DNA of 64,000 nt from an uncultured Algibacter sp. (GTDB taxonomy: Bacteria; Bacteroidota; Bacteroidia; Flavobacteriales; Flavobacteriaceae). How positions within the stretch are numbered: the stretch's first letter is position 1; each line of letters starts with the position of its first letter. Where the stretch lies: assembly GCF_947495925.1 (NCBI RefSeq), contig NZ_CANMAU010000002.1:186001-250000 (forward strand), in the 5' to 3' direction. Of the stretch, positions 1 through 9,154 are shown one piece after another. The notes below the pieces were generated by a model. The model worked only from the letters and a program-made list of their open reading frames with translations, searched no databases and was not told the DNA's origin. Position numbers and translations under genes: made by a program.

Positions 1-441
1 GCTTTCAAGCTTTTTAAGAATATCAATAAGCAACAAATTTCTGTGCGCCCAGTATGTTTGCAGATTCGTCAAATGATGGATCATGCCTCACGTTTGCAGT
101 TATTACATTTCTTATTTGGTATAGCTAAGGCAGATGGTATTGTTACTGAAGATGAGGTTAAACAAATTTATAGTATATCGGGGTATTTAGGAATAAACCA
201 TAGGGATTACGATAGTATAAAGGCCATGTTTTATAACAGCAGTGATAATGCTTATAAAGTTTTAGAGGTAGATAAAGGAGCATCTGTTAATGATATAAAA
301 AAGGCCTACCGAAAAATGGTTAAAAAGTACCATCCTGATAAATTAGTGCATTTAGGAAAAGAGCATCAAAAAGGAGCTGAGGAGAAGTTTAGACAGGTTC
401 AAGCTGCTTACGAACAGATTCAGAAAGAGCGTGGATTTTAA
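1..441 (+). CDS. TerB/DnaJ-domain co-chaperone-like protein, 5' truncated
   Basis: The frame is open from the first base, so the gene begins before the window; 146 C-terminal residues are visible. The first ~75 residues are helical and fit the end of a TerB-type domain, including the acidic turn [12 protein letters not shown] complete J domain follows at the C-terminus, with the helix DIKKAYRKM and the HPD signature in KKYHPDKL. TerB followed by J is the order of DjlA-like proteins, and J domains stimulate the ATPase of DnaK. No transmembrane segment is visible here; DjlA has an N-terminal one, which would lie outside the window. Domain call is firm, physiological partner unknown. Confidence 0.85.
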   Translation, partial: AFKLFKNINKQQISVRPVCLQIRQMMDHASRLQLLHFLFGIAKADGIVTEDEVKQIYSISGYLGINHRDYDSIKAMFYNSSDNAYKVLEVDKGASVNDIKKAYRKMVKKYHPDKLVHLGKEHQKGAEEKFRQVQAAYEQIQKERGF

Positions 442-442
442 G

Positions 443-575
443 TCATGCTTTATAGTTTGAGCCAATAAAATCAATGACTTCCTGCTGGATTAAAACAGCA
501 AATTTTTTATAGCGTTCATGGACATCAACAATTTCATCTAAAGCTCATTGAGCAAGTGGTTTGTTTTCCCATGTT
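443..575 (-). pseudogene. Possible degraded 3' end of an unidentified gene
   Basis: Between two convergent genes the minus strand reads as 33 codons with protein-like composition (ending EVIDFIGSNYKA, stop at 443-445). They are preceded in the same frame by an internal TGA and nine more plausible codons (WENKPLAQ). No start codon is available. This looks like the decayed tail of a gene, but it is short and I do not recognise the family; chance is possible. Confidence 0.25.
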
Positions 576-1431
576 AATTAACTTCAAGTTTATAGCCAAC
601 CCCATGAATGTTTACTATGTTAATTGTTGGGTCGTCTTTGAATTTTTTACGGAGTTTTGAGATGAACGTATCTAAACTTCTATCGACAAAAACACCATGG
701 TCTTCCCATATTTCCTTTACCAAAATTTCGCGTTTCACTACCCTATTTTGATTGGTGCTTAAAATTGCAATTAACTCACATTCTTTCTTTGAAAGATTTA
801 TTTCTACGGTATCTGTTATAATTTTGTTTTGTTCTTTGAAAAATTTGTATGCACCAATTTTCAAAAATGGAGATTCTATTTTTTTTGAGTTTTTTAGAAT
901 TCTATGTTTATAAATAAAACCTATTACTAAGCTCAAAACAATTAGTACTAAAGTGAGTAAAATATAGGGAGAATTCGTATAAAAAAATGATTCGTTTTCA
1001 AGGAATAAAACGCTTATTTTGTAGCAATTATTAGGTAAGGTTCGTCCCGAACAAGGAACAATACTTTCTTCTTGAATACCTGAGATTTTAAAACTATAAG
1101 AAACCTCTTTGGTCTTGCAATCTAATACCTCTACCACATAACGTTTAGGGAGTTTTGCGTTCTTTAAAATGGTGCTAATCGTGTTAACTAGACTGTCTGG
1201 TGTGATCTCTAGGGTGTTTTCAAAAGTAATCTCAAATTTATTTTGGTCTATTTGGCTAATAGGTAAAATTAGAGAATGCGAATCATTATTTAACAATAGT
1301 AAATTATGTCCAACATCTCTTAATGCAACTTTTGCCTTTTCTGAGAAATAATCTTGCGAGTGAGTCGTATCACAAGCGTAAAACATGCAAATAATGGTGG
1401 CAAAAATAATATGGATTGCTTTTAGCTTCAT
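574..1431 (-). CDS. Membrane-anchored winged-helix transcriptional regulator (ToxR/CadC-like layout)
   Basis: The protein has about 285 residues. An N-terminal hydrophobic segment (signal or anchor, ending CMFYAC) is followed by a ~130-residue domain that would be periplasmic. A second transmembrane helix (LVLIVLSLVIGFIY) comes next, then a cytoplasmic C-terminal OmpR/PhoB-type winged helix with the run VNIHGVGYKLEVN typical of Trans_reg_C. There is no receiver domain, so signalling must pass through the membrane as in ToxR and CadC. An ATG five codons upstream (1446) is an alternative start; the nearer one gives a cleaner signal. It diverges from the YceI-like gene at 1555, a plausible target. 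A remnant of a second copy lies at 2661-2738. Confidence 0.75.
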   Translation of the reverse strand: MKLKAIHIIFATIICMFYACDTTHSQDYFSEKAKVALRDVGHNLLLLNNDSHSLILPISQIDQNKFEITFENTLEITPDSLVNTISTILKNAKLPKRYVVEVLDCKTKEVSYSFKISGIQEESIVPCSGRTLPNNCYKISVLFLENESFFYTNSPYILLTLVLIVLSLVIGFIYKHRILKNSKKIESPFLKIGAYKFFKEQNKIITDTVEINLSKKECELIAILSTNQNRVVKREILVKEIWEDHGVFVDRSLDTFISKLRKKFKDDPTINIVNIHGVGYKLEVN

Positions 1432-1554
1432 AATAACAGAAAACACAAATAAAATGAATTATCGGTCTTTTTAAATCCGTTTCACATTTGTTTTACACTT
1501 TTTTCACATCAATAGATCATTGCTTTTCTAATTTTAATCAAAACTTTTTACAAC

Positions 1555-2109
1555 ATGAAAAAAATTAAAATACTTTTCGGAATTATGCTTTCTGTGACAT
1601 TTATTGTAAAGTCTCAAAACGCAATAAAAATTAGCACTTCTACTAATGCCCTTAAATGGACAGGTTCTAATATGTTTAAATATAATAAACATTATGAGAC
1701 CTTAGTTTTTTTAGGCGATCAAAAAGTAGAGTCTAATTGTATCTCTCTTGTTGGTCCTTATCAAATTAATTTAAGTAAATCCAACAATAAGAACGTTGAA
1801 CTTACACAAGTGTTAATTTGGAATTTGAAAATCAAAGAACCCACAAATATGTTGCAATCGTCACTAACCAAAATTGAGTTTATTGAATTTAGAGCAACGA
1901 GCGCAAATAGTATTTATGTAAAAGCTAACTTGACTATTAATAACATTGCCAGCCCAATTGAGTTTATGTTAAATCTAGATTCAAATACCAAAAAACAGAT
2001 TTTTTTCTCCAAGATTCATATAAATAAATCAACTTATAACATCATAGATATTACGTCCGACCCTATAGAGTTTGAAGTTATTGTTCATAGTAAGTTAGAT
2101 AATTGCTAG
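1555..2109 (+). CDS. YceI-like secreted protein (divergent)
   Basis: The protein has 184 residues and a cleavable signal peptide ending near VKSQN. The mature part is beta-rich and shows YceI-like landmarks: ALKWTGSNMF, then residues of the type seen in the lipocalin-like barrel, and LTINNIASPIEF, which matches the 'LTIkGvtkPv' strand of the family. YceI proteins bind long isoprenoid or fatty ligands in the periplasm; conservation here is weak, so the ligand is not predictable. It sits 120 bp from the divergent membrane regulator and may be under its control (inference from position only). Confidence 0.55.
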   Translation: MKKIKILFGIMLSVTFIVKSQNAIKISTSTNALKWTGSNMFKYNKHYETLVFLGDQKVESNCISLVGPYQINLSKSNNKNVELTQVLIWNLKIKEPTNMLQSSLTKIEFIEFRATSANSIYVKANLTINNIASPIEFMLNLDSNTKKQIFFSKIHINKSTYNIIDITSDPIEFEVIVHSKLDNC

Positions 2110-2207
2110 CTTATTCTTAGTAGAAGATTAAATTGGTTTTAGAGTCACACCTTACCCATGAAGAACCTAAAATATTTTGTAAATTAGGGCTTTACTAATG
2201 TTTAAGT

Positions 2208-2660
2208 ATGAAAAATATTTTTGACTCAAAAGAAACGGATGCCGTTATAGAAAGGATAAATAAACTTGAATCTACCACAAAGCCATTATGGGGTAAAATG
2301 AGCGTTGATCAAATGTTGGCACATTGTAACGTAACTTATGAAATGGCATATGAAGATAAACATGCTAAGCCAAATAGTTTTACAAAGTTCATGTTGAAGT
2401 TATTTGTGAAACCTACCGTTGTAAATGATAAACTTTATAAAAAGAATAGTAGAACAGCTCCACAGTTTTTGATTACAGATGCTAAGAATTTTGTTGAAGA
2501 AAAAGCAAGATTAACAGATTATTTAAAGAAAACGCAAAGTTTAGGAGCTGATTATTTTGACGGTAGAGCATCGCACTCATTTGGGGATTTAAGCATTAAT
2601 GAATGGAATAATATGTTTTACAAACATTTAGATCATCATTTAAGCCAGTTTGGTGTTTAG
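2208..2660 (+). CDS. DUF1569 (DinB/YfiT fold) protein
   Basis: The protein has 150 residues and no signal peptide. The order fits DUF1569 of the DinB four-helix superfamily: KPLWGKMSVDQMLAHCN with the first helix histidine, a middle helix rich in Lys and Phe, and HLDHHLSQFGV at the C-terminus with the metal-type His cluster. Function of the family is unknown; members resemble thiol-dependent metal enzymes. The stop codon abuts the remnant of a winged-helix gene on the other strand. Confidence 0.8.
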   Translation: MKNIFDSKETDAVIERINKLESTTKPLWGKMSVDQMLAHCNVTYEMAYEDKHAKPNSFTKFMLKLFVKPTVVNDKLYKKNSRTAPQFLITDAKNFVEEKARLTDYLKKTQSLGADYFDGRASHSFGDLSINEWNNMFYKHLDHHLSQFGV

Positions 2661-2738
2661 ATTACTGTCAAGATTATAACCAACTCCGTGAATGTTAACG
2701 ATATTTATTGAATTATCATTTTTAAAATTTTTGCGATA
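2661..2738 (-). pseudogene. Remnant of a second ToxR-like winged-helix regulator
   Basis: Read on the minus strand, 26 codons give YRKNFKNDNSINIVNIHGV then GYNLDSN. This lines up without gaps with the C-terminus of the regulator at 574-1431 (LRKKFKDDPTINIVNIHGV, GYKLEVN), with most positions identical. Upstream of the match the similarity stops and there is no reading frame or start, so this is the last fragment of a duplicated, mostly deleted gene. Its original stop is lost and the frame now runs into the end of the DUF1569 gene. Confidence 0.75.
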
Positions 2739-2823
2739 TCTTCCACATTTTTATTAAGCTCTTTTGTTCTTTACGATTATGACTTAAATTTAGTGAATAG
2801 TAAACTTAAGACGTCTCAAATTG

Positions 2824-2964
2824 ATGTGGATTTTCTATAGGTTTATTCAAATTTTAAGGCTACTTGTTGGAACGCCCTTACTTTCTTGGGTATTTTTAGA
2901 TTGGCAAGGACAAAAAAAAGAAATAAGTAAAAGCTTGGCGTTAGTAAGGGAGTCTTATTACTAA
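2824..2964 (+). CDS. Possible 46-residue membrane peptide
   Basis: In the 346-bp gap before the APC permease, an ATG-started frame encodes a peptide with a hydrophobic N-terminal helix (FIQILRLLVGTPLLSWVFL) and a polar tail ending VRESYY. It could be a real small membrane protein or a fragment of a lost gene, since the gap also holds a pseudogene remnant. No ribosome site or promoter was recognised. Confidence 0.22.
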   Translation: MWIFYRFIQILRLLVGTPLLSWVFLDWQGQKKEISKSLALVRESYY

Positions 2965-3006
2965 TCTTTATTACAAAATCTTGGCTGCCATTAAAAATCA
3001 ACTTAT

Positions 3007-4281
3007 ATGACTAAAAAAATAGGGCTTAAAGAAGCTATGGCCATTGGAATTGGCGGAATGGTTGGTGGCGGAATTTTTGCTGTATTGGGGTTAGCCGTTT
3101 CACTTGCTCAAGGCGGGACGCCAATTGCCTTTTTATTTGCAGGAGTTTTAGCTTTAATTACGTCTTATAGCTATGTGAAACTATCAATAACCTTTCCAGA
3201 CAGAGGGGGAACTGTTAAATTTGTAAACCAAGGATTTGGAAAATCACTTTTTAGTGGAGGGATAAATAATTTACTTTGGATTAGTTATATTATTATGCTC
3301 TCATTATATGCTTCAGCATTTGGTTCTTATGCGCCAAACCTCCTTTCTATGATCGACAAATCAACCGATTTTCATTTTTATGCAAGCTTTATTATCATTT
3401 TAGCTACTGCAATTAATTATTACAGTATAAAGGTTGTGGGTATGATTGAATCTTATGCGGTTATTATTAAGCTTGTTATTCTTCTTTCGTTTATTGTTGT
3501 CGGAATTTATGGATTAATTGGAAACCCAAACCTTTCACAACTTTCAATTGCCAATTGGGAAGCTCCAATAAAACTATTAACAGGAGGGATGGTTATTTTT
3601 GTTGCTTATGAGGGATTCGAGTTAATTGCAAATGCAGCTCCTGATATTGAGAATCCAGCAAAAAATATCCCAAGAGCTTATTACTATTCTGTAATTTTTG
3701 TGATTATGCTTTACATTATTATTGCTACTGTTACTGTTGGCTCTCTACCTTTTAAAGAAATAGCGACAGCCGAAGATTATGTTTTGGCTGAAGCTGCGAA
3801 ACCCATATTAGGAAAAGTTGGATTTACTATTATTACAATAGCTGCGTTAATTTCGACATTCTCAGCTATAAATGCTTCACTTTATGGAGGGAGTAGGGTA
3901 AGTTATGAAATATCTGAAGATGATGAACTCCCTCACCATTTAACGAGTAAATTATGGAATCAACCAATAGGGCTTATGATAACAGCCATAGCTACTTTAA
4001 TCATTGCAAATCTTTTAAAACTTGAAAGTATTTCGACTGCTGGAAGTGTAGGCTTCTTATTGATTTTTGCAATCGTTAACTTAACAGGATTTAAATTAAG
4101 TAATGAAATAAAAGGAAATAAAATTATTTCATTTTTAGGATTTTTGCTTTGTTTGATAGCTCTTGGTATTCTGGTAAGCCAGCAAATGACAACTAATAAA
4201 ACTGGGGTAATTATTGCAATGTCAATCGTTGGACTATGTTTTATAATAGAGTGGATATACAAAAAAAACGGAGACGAATAA
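3007..4281 (+). CDS. APC-family amino acid permease
   Basis: The protein has 424 residues with about 12 hydrophobic helices. The N-terminus carries the APC substrate-binding signature of TM1 (GIGGMVGGGIFAVLG), and TM6 carries VAYEGFELIANAAPDIENP, the unwound helix and following loop typical of the family. It imports or exchanges amino acids or related amines across the inner membrane with a cation gradient; substrate not deducible. It stands alone and converges on ldcA with only 69 bp between stops. Confidence 0.85.
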   Translation: MTKKIGLKEAMAIGIGGMVGGGIFAVLGLAVSLAQGGTPIAFLFAGVLALITSYSYVKLSITFPDRGGTVKFVNQGFGKSLFSGGINNLLWISYIIMLSLYASAFGSYAPNLLSMIDKSTDFHFYASFIIILATAINYYSIKVVGMIESYAVIIKLVILLSFIVVGIYGLIGNPNLSQLSIANWEAPIKLLTGGMVIFVAYEGFELIANAAPDIENPAKNIPRAYYYSVIFVIMLYIIIATVTVGSLPFKEIATAEDYVLAEAAKPILGKVGFTIITIAALISTFSAINASLYGGSRVSYEISEDDELPHHLTSKLWNQPIGLMITAIATLIIANLLKLESISTAGSVGFLLIFAIVNLTGFKLSNEIKGNKIISFLGFLLCLIALGILVSQQMTTNKTGVIIAMSIVGLCFIIEWIYKKNGDE

Positions 4282-4350
4282 TATATATAAAGAATAGGCG
4301 AAAAGCACTAAACACAAAGGTTTGGACTTGTATTTAATATGCTTTAAGCG

Positions 4351-5370
4351 TTAATCAGAAAAATCTAAAGTAGTTTTGTTTTTTTCAACGGTTAACTCAA
4401 CGATTCTTCCTAAAATTAAAGCCCTGTTGTCTTTTTCATGACCTGCGGGCATATTAAAGGCAATAGGAAAATTATACTCCGATAGGGCATCTAAAATAAG
4501 TTGTTCTATGGAAGTTCCCCAAAGTGTTGTGTTTTTTCTAAGTCTTGTCATATCGCCTACAATAACACCATTGCAGTTGTCAAAATAACCAGCACGTTTC
4601 ATACTTTGTAACATACGATCGATATGATATTTGTACTCTCCAATTTCTTCAATAAAAAGAATTTTTCCGTTGGTGTCCATACTAGATTTTGAACCCAACA
4701 TGGTGTGAAGCATAGTTAAGTTTCCCCCAACTAATTGCCCTTCACTATGCCCTGTTCTATTGTAAGTCGAGCCTGTTAAAGTGTATTTGAGTGGTTGCCC
4801 GAAAACAGTGTTTTTGAATGTCGAAATTGTAGTTTCAATATCAGATAAATCTTTTGTTAAACTAACACACATCATAGCATGCAAGCTTTCCACACCTTTA
4901 TTGTGTATCTGGTTGTGGATGGCTGTTATATCAGAATACCCAATCACCCATTTTGGTTTTTTTTTGAATTTTTGCCAATTCAATTTGTCTAAAATCCTCA
5001 CAGAGCCATATCCGCCTCTTGCACACCAAATAGCTTTAATTTTTGGATCATCGAGCATTTTTTGAAAATCTTCGCAACGTTCGTCATCTGTTCCAGCAAA
5101 ATGATTTCCTTGGCTAAATACATGTTTGCCAACAACAGGGAAAAGCCCCCAACTTTTTAAAAGTTTTTTTGCCTGATCTATTTCTCCAGCTTTATTTTTT
5201 AAAATTCCTGAAGGCGCAACTATAGCTACTGTGTCTCCTGCTTTTAAATATGGTGGTTGTTTCAAGGTCTTATGATGTTTTTGAAGCTCTGAATTTTGTG
5301 TGTTAACGTTTTGCTTTCCGAAGAAAAAAAGAACGCTAAATAGGCTTAAAGTTAGTAGTGTTTTTGACAT
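4351..5370 (-). CDS. ldcA: LD-carboxypeptidase (peptidase family S66)
   Basis: The protein has 339 residues. It cuts the L,D-peptide bond of tetrapeptides during murein recycling. All three family S66 catalytic residues are visible: Ser146 in IGYSDIT, Glu241 in LFIEEIGE and His311 in MPAGHEKDN. The N-terminus MSKTLLTLSLFSVLFFF looks like a signal sequence, so this enzyme may act in the periplasm rather than the cytosol as in E. coli. The chosen start is the ATG just before the signal; an ATG five codons upstream is less likely. It diverges from metG. Confidence 0.85.
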   Translation of the reverse strand: MSKTLLTLSLFSVLFFFGKQNVNTQNSELQKHHKTLKQPPYLKAGDTVAIVAPSGILKNKAGEIDQAKKLLKSWGLFPVVGKHVFSQGNHFAGTDDERCEDFQKMLDDPKIKAIWCARGGYGSVRILDKLNWQKFKKKPKWVIGYSDITAIHNQIHNKGVESLHAMMCVSLTKDLSDIETTISTFKNTVFGQPLKYTLTGSTYNRTGHSEGQLVGGNLTMLHTMLGSKSSMDTNGKILFIEEIGEYKYHIDRMLQSMKRAGYFDNCNGVIVGDMTRLRKNTTLWGTSIEQLILDALSEYNFPIAFNMPAGHEKDNRALILGRIVELTVEKNKTTLDFSD

Positions 5371-5450
5371 AAGGTAAATGTACATTTTTTTTCTAAATAG
5401 GATTCAAAATGTGTACTTTTACGACTTTAAAATAAGCGTTATTCAGAGCG

Positions 5451-5511
5451 AAGCACGGAAGCCTGTAAAATTAAGTTGCTATTATTGAGGTTACTGTAGT
5501 CGTGCTTTTTT
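5451..5511 (+). ncRNA. Terminator-like hairpin upstream of metG (possible attenuator or small RNA)
   Basis: On the plus strand AAGCACG (5451-5457) pairs with CGTGCTT (5501-5507), followed by a T run to 5511. Inside, AGCCT can pair with AGGTT, giving a long imperfect stem-loop. It sits 33 bp before the metG ATG in the same orientation and in a divergent intergenic region, so it is not the end of any visible gene. It may be a leader attenuator of metG or the 3' end of a small RNA. No T-box or SAM riboswitch consensus was seen. Confidence 0.4.
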
Positions 5512-5544
5512 CGTAATGAAGTTAAAATACAAAGATAGAATTTG

Positions 5545-7611
5545 ATGAGTAAGCCTAAAAGATATACCATTACAACTGCATTGCCTTATACCAACGGCCC
5601 CATTCATATTGGCCATTTAGCAGGGGTTTATGTACCTGCCGATATTTATGTGCGTTATTTGCGATTAACAGGAAATGATGTGGCCTTTATTGGAGGAAGT
5701 GATGAACACGGTGTACCAATTACTATAAAAGCGAAAAACGAAGGGGTTTCTCCACAAGATATCGTTGATAAATATCATGCTATCATAAAAAAGTCGTTTG
5801 AAGATTTTGGGATTACTTATGACAATTATTCTAGAACAACAGCGCCTATTCATCATGATACAGCTTCTGATTTTTTCAGAACCTTATATGAAAAAGGAGA
5901 GTTTATTGAAGAATCTACAGAGCAGTTGTACGATGCTGAAGCTAATCAGTTTTTAGCTGATCGCTTTGTGGTTGGGGCTTGTCCAAACTGTGGTTATGAA
6001 GAAAGTTATGGCGACCAATGTGAAAATTGCGGAACCAGTCATAACGCCACAGATTTAATAAGTCCAAAATCTGCTATAACAGGAAATGTACCCACTTTAA
6101 AAAAGACTAAGCACTGGTTTTTACCTTTAGATAAGCATGAAGCGTTTTTAAAAGAATGGATATTAGAAGGGCATAAAAAAGATTGGAAACCCAATGTATA
6201 TGGTCAAGTAAAATCTTGGATTGATGATGGTTTGCGTCCACGTGCGGTTACCCGAGATTTAGATTGGGGTATTCCAGTTCCAGTTGAAGGTGGCGAAGGC
6301 AAAGTACTTTATGTTTGGTTTGATGCCCCTATTGGCTATATCTCATCTACTAAAGAATGGGCGGAGCGAGAAGGTAAAGATTGGGAGTTGTACTGGAAAG
6401 ATAAAGACACAAAATTGGTGCATTTTATAGGGAAGGATAATATTGTATTTCATTGTATTATTTTCCCATCGATGCTGAAAGCAGAGGGGTCTTATATTTT
6501 GCCGGAGAATGTACCAGCCAATGAGTTTTTAAACTTAGAAGGGAATAAATTATCAACTTCAAAAAACTGGGCTGTTTGGTTGCCGGAGTATTTGAAGGAT
6601 TTTCCTGGTCAGCAGGATGTTTTACGTTATGTGTTAACAGCAAATGCACCAGAAACTAAGGATAACGATTTTACTTGGAAGGATTTTCAAGCTAGAAACA
6701 ATAATGAGTTGGTAGCCATATTTGGAAACTTTATTAATCGCGTAGTAGTTCTTACCAATAAATACTACGAAGGTATCGTTCCTGCGCCAGGTGCATTTTC
6801 TCAAGAAGATTTAGATGCTTTGGCTGTTGTAAAAGCCTATCCGGATGTTATTGCAAGTTCTATTGAACGTTATAGATTCAGGGAAGCTGGACAAGAACTC
6901 ATGAATTTGGCGCGTTTAGGGAATAAATATTTAGCAGATGCCGAACCTTGGAAAGTAATAAAGGTAGATGAAGATCGTACTAAAACCATTATGTATGTGG
7001 CGCTTCAAATAGCTTCTGCTCTAGCAACCTTGAGTGAACCATTTTTGCCATTCACATCTGCCAAATTGAAAAATATTCTAAAAATATCTTCAAGCGAATT
7101 GGAGACGTCTTGGAATGAGGTTTCAACTAAGAAAGAATTGCTTCCGGCAGAACACCAAATTGGAAAAGCAGAATTATTATTCTCAAAAATTGAAGATGCA
7201 ACAATTCAGACGCAATTAGATAAATTAGAAGCGAGCAAGAAGGCAAACGAAGCTGCTAATAAAGTTACAGAACCTCAAAAAGACACCATAACTTTTGATG
7301 ATTTTACCAAACTAGATTTGCGTGTTGGGACTATTATTGAAGCCGAAAAAATGCCAAAAGCTAAAAAGCTTTTAGTTTTAAAAGTTGATACAGGAATTGA
7401 TGTGAGAACTATTGTTTCTGGAATTGCTGAGAGTTTTAAAGCTGAGGAGGTAGTTGGCAAACGTGTAACGGTTTTGGTAAACTTGGCACCAAGAGCTTTA
7501 CGAGGTGTGGAAAGTGAAGGCATGATTTTAATGACTGAAAGCGCCGATGGCAACTTGGTATTTGTAAACCCTGATGATGCTAATGTGGCGAATGGACTGC
7601 AGATAAGTTAA
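5545..7611 (+). CDS. metG: Methionyl-tRNA synthetase
   Basis: The protein has 688 residues. It charges tRNA-Met in the cytosol. The class I core has HIGH at residues 21-24 ([10 protein letters not shown]), a zinc knuckle with CPNCG and CENCG, and the KMSKS loop as [10 protein letters not shown]-terminal EMAP/OB-fold tRNA-binding domain ([12 protein letters not shown] onward, last ~105 residues) completes the long bacterial form. The ATG is preceded in frame by a TTG (5542), but the ATG gives the standard N-terminus MSKPKRYT. A terminator-like hairpin precedes it. Confidence 0.97.
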   Translation: MSKPKRYTITTALPYTNGPIHIGHLAGVYVPADIYVRYLRLTGNDVAFIGGSDEHGVPITIKAKNEGVSPQDIVDKYHAIIKKSFEDFGITYDNYSRTTAPIHHDTASDFFRTLYEKGEFIEESTEQLYDAEANQFLADRFVVGACPNCGYEESYGDQCENCGTSHNATDLISPKSAITGNVPTLKKTKHWFLPLDKHEAFLKEWILEGHKKDWKPNVYGQVKSWIDDGLRPRAVTRDLDWGIPVPVEGGEGKVLYVWFDAPIGYISSTKEWAEREGKDWELYWKDKDTKLVHFIGKDNIVFHCIIFPSMLKAEGSYILPENVPANEFLNLEGNKLSTSKNWAVWLPEYLKDFPGQQDVLRYVLTANAPETKDNDFTWKDFQARNNNELVAIFGNFINRVVVLTNKYYEGIVPAPGAFSQEDLDALAVVKAYPDVIASSIERYRFREAGQELMNLARLGNKYLADAEPWKVIKVDEDRTKTIMYVALQIASALATLSEPFLPFTSAKLKNILKISSSELETSWNEVSTKKELLPAEHQIGKAELLFSKIEDATIQTQLDKLEASKKANEAANKVTEPQKDTITFDDFTKLDLRVGTIIEAEKMPKAKKLLVLKVDTGIDVRTIVSGIAESFKAEEVVGKRVTVLVNLAPRALRGVESEGMILMTESADGNLVFVNPDDANVANGLQIS

Positions 7612-7825
7612 GGATTTGAGATGTTTTCTCTGGTTTAAATAATTACAATTTGCTTTGGATTAAAGGGTTAGTATAATGAGTTTAATTTTTTATTAAATTC
7701 ATAATCCAGATGCACTTTGCCTTTCGTAAATAAGTTAAAGAATTAACGTACAAAAAGTGACATTTTATTAATGTAAGTGTCATAAGTATGTAGTACATTT
7801 ATCTAACTTAAAAAATCAAATATCC

Positions 7826-8305
7826 ATGAAAAAAATAGTACTGTTAGTATTCACTTTGAGCCTTATGGCTTGCGGTGGATCAAAAGGCGTGAGAACATCT
7901 AAAAAAGTCATGAAAGGAGATTGGACACTTACCAATATTACTTTTAGTGAAGAGGGACCTTATAAATTAACCCTGCTAAATGATGAAAATAAAGAGTGTT
8001 TTGAAGGAAGTACATGGAAGTTTATACCTAACAATAATACAGGGACATATTCTATTAATGGTGTAGGTTGTAGTAGTGGGGATCGCTATTTCATATTTAC
8101 TATTGCTGAGATTGATGAAGCAACAGGTTTATATGATTTTCTTTTAAAGCCAACCGATGCTAAAGGCAAATCTGAAACGAATAAAGGTTTTAGATTAAAA
8201 CTAGCTTCGTTATCTGAATCAGATATGCAATGGCAGCAAACAACATCAGTTGATGGAAAGCCTTTTGTAATTACAATGAATTTTTCTAAAATAAACGTTG
8301 AGTAA
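7826..8305 (+). CDS. Lipocalin-like lipoprotein
   Basis: The protein has 159 residues. It has a signal peptide with a lipobox (SLMACGG), so it is a lipoprotein of the envelope. The mature domain begins with KGDWTLTNITFSE and continues in beta strands, as in the lipocalin-like family common in Flavobacteriaceae. Ligand unknown. It is followed after 37 bp by the OmpA lipoprotein and probably cotranscribed with it. The 215-bp gap upstream contains an imperfect TGACA..TGTCA repeat but no clear -33/-7 pair. Confidence 0.7.
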   Translation: MKKIVLLVFTLSLMACGGSKGVRTSKKVMKGDWTLTNITFSEEGPYKLTLLNDENKECFEGSTWKFIPNNNTGTYSINGVGCSSGDRYFIFTIAEIDEATGLYDFLLKPTDAKGKSETNKGFRLKLASLSESDMQWQQTTSVDGKPFVITMNFSKINVE

Positions 8306-8342
8306 TAAGAACGAATCGTATTTTAAACTTAAAATCATAATA

Positions 8343-9044
8343 ATGAAAACGCATATAAAAAAATCATCAATAATAGTATTTACTCTAATAATGGCCTTAA
8401 GCATGGTAAATTGTAAATCTGTTCAAAATGCAAATAATAAACAAAAAGGAGGTGCTATTGGAGCTGCTGGGGGAGCTCTTTTAGGAGCGATCATTGGAAA
8501 TAATATAGGTGGAGGAAATGCTGCATTAGGTGCTGTAATAGGTGGTGTAATAGGCGGAGGAGCAGGAGTACTTATTGGTGATAAAATGGATAAGCAAGCG
8601 CAACAAATAGAAGAAGAAGTGCCAGGAGCTCAAGTAGAACGTGTTGATCAAGGTATTGTAGTTACTTTTGAAGATGGAAGCGGTGTTTATTTCGCAACAA
8701 ACAAGTACAATATTAACGATCCGTCTCAAACAACCTTGTTAAAACTAGTATCTATTTTTAAAGAAAATGCCGATACTAAAATATTAGTAGTAGGGCATAC
8801 AGATAGTAGCGGAGATGCATCATATAATATGACACTTTCAAAGAATAGGGCTAATTCAGTATCAAGTTTTTTAAAGCAAAACGGGATCAATTCATCCAGA
8901 TTAATAACTAAATGGTACGGAGAAGAGCAACCTATTGCTAATAATGCTACTGAAGCTGGGCGTTCAAAAAATAGACGTGTAAATATTGTTATTTTGCCTA
9001 ACGACGAAATGATTAATGATGCAAAAAAACAAGCGGGAGAATGA
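8343..9044 (+). CDS. OmpA-family lipoprotein with glycine-zipper segment
   Basis: The protein has 233 residues. A lipoprotein signal (SMVNCKS) is followed by a Gly/Ala-rich zipper (GAAGGALLGAIIGNNIGGG and a second repeat), which usually inserts in or packs against a membrane. A C-terminal OmpA peptidoglycan-binding domain follows, with VVGHTDSSGDASYN and SKNRRVNIVI. It probably links the outer membrane to murein. The ATG at 8343 is chosen because it gives the signal peptide; an in-frame TTG at 8298 does not. A terminator follows at 9064-9095. Confidence 0.88.
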   Translation: MKTHIKKSSIIVFTLIMALSMVNCKSVQNANNKQKGGAIGAAGGALLGAIIGNNIGGGNAALGAVIGGVIGGGAGVLIGDKMDKQAQQIEEEVPGAQVERVDQGIVVTFEDGSGVYFATNKYNINDPSQTTLLKLVSIFKENADTKILVVGHTDSSGDASYNMTLSKNRANSVSSFLKQNGINSSRLITKWYGEEQPIANNATEAGRSKNRRVNIVILPNDEMINDAKKQAGE

Positions 9045-9063
9045 CATCTAATTAATAAATAGG

Positions 9064-9095
9064 AAAAAGCCTTGTTTTTAAAACAGGGCTTTTTT
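9064..9095 (+). terminator. Intrinsic terminator after the OmpA lipoprotein
   Basis: AAAAAGCC..TGTTTT pairs with AAAACA..GGCTTTTTT around a short AT loop, ending in a T run. It closes the lipocalin-OmpA unit, 20 bp after its stop. Confidence 0.85.
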
Positions 9096-9154
9096 GTTTT
9101 ATTTAGGGTTAAATAAGTTTGTAATGTTTTTTTAAACCTAAAGACTAACCCCAC

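Noticed and set aside
5385-5545. T-box, SAM or tRNA-like leader before metG
   Set aside because: No T-box sequence, SAM core or cloverleaf could be found; only the hairpin is supported.
7740-7800. TGACA..TGTCA inverted repeat before the lipocalin-like gene as an operator
   Set aside because: Imperfect, AT-rich, no matching second site or regulator nearby.
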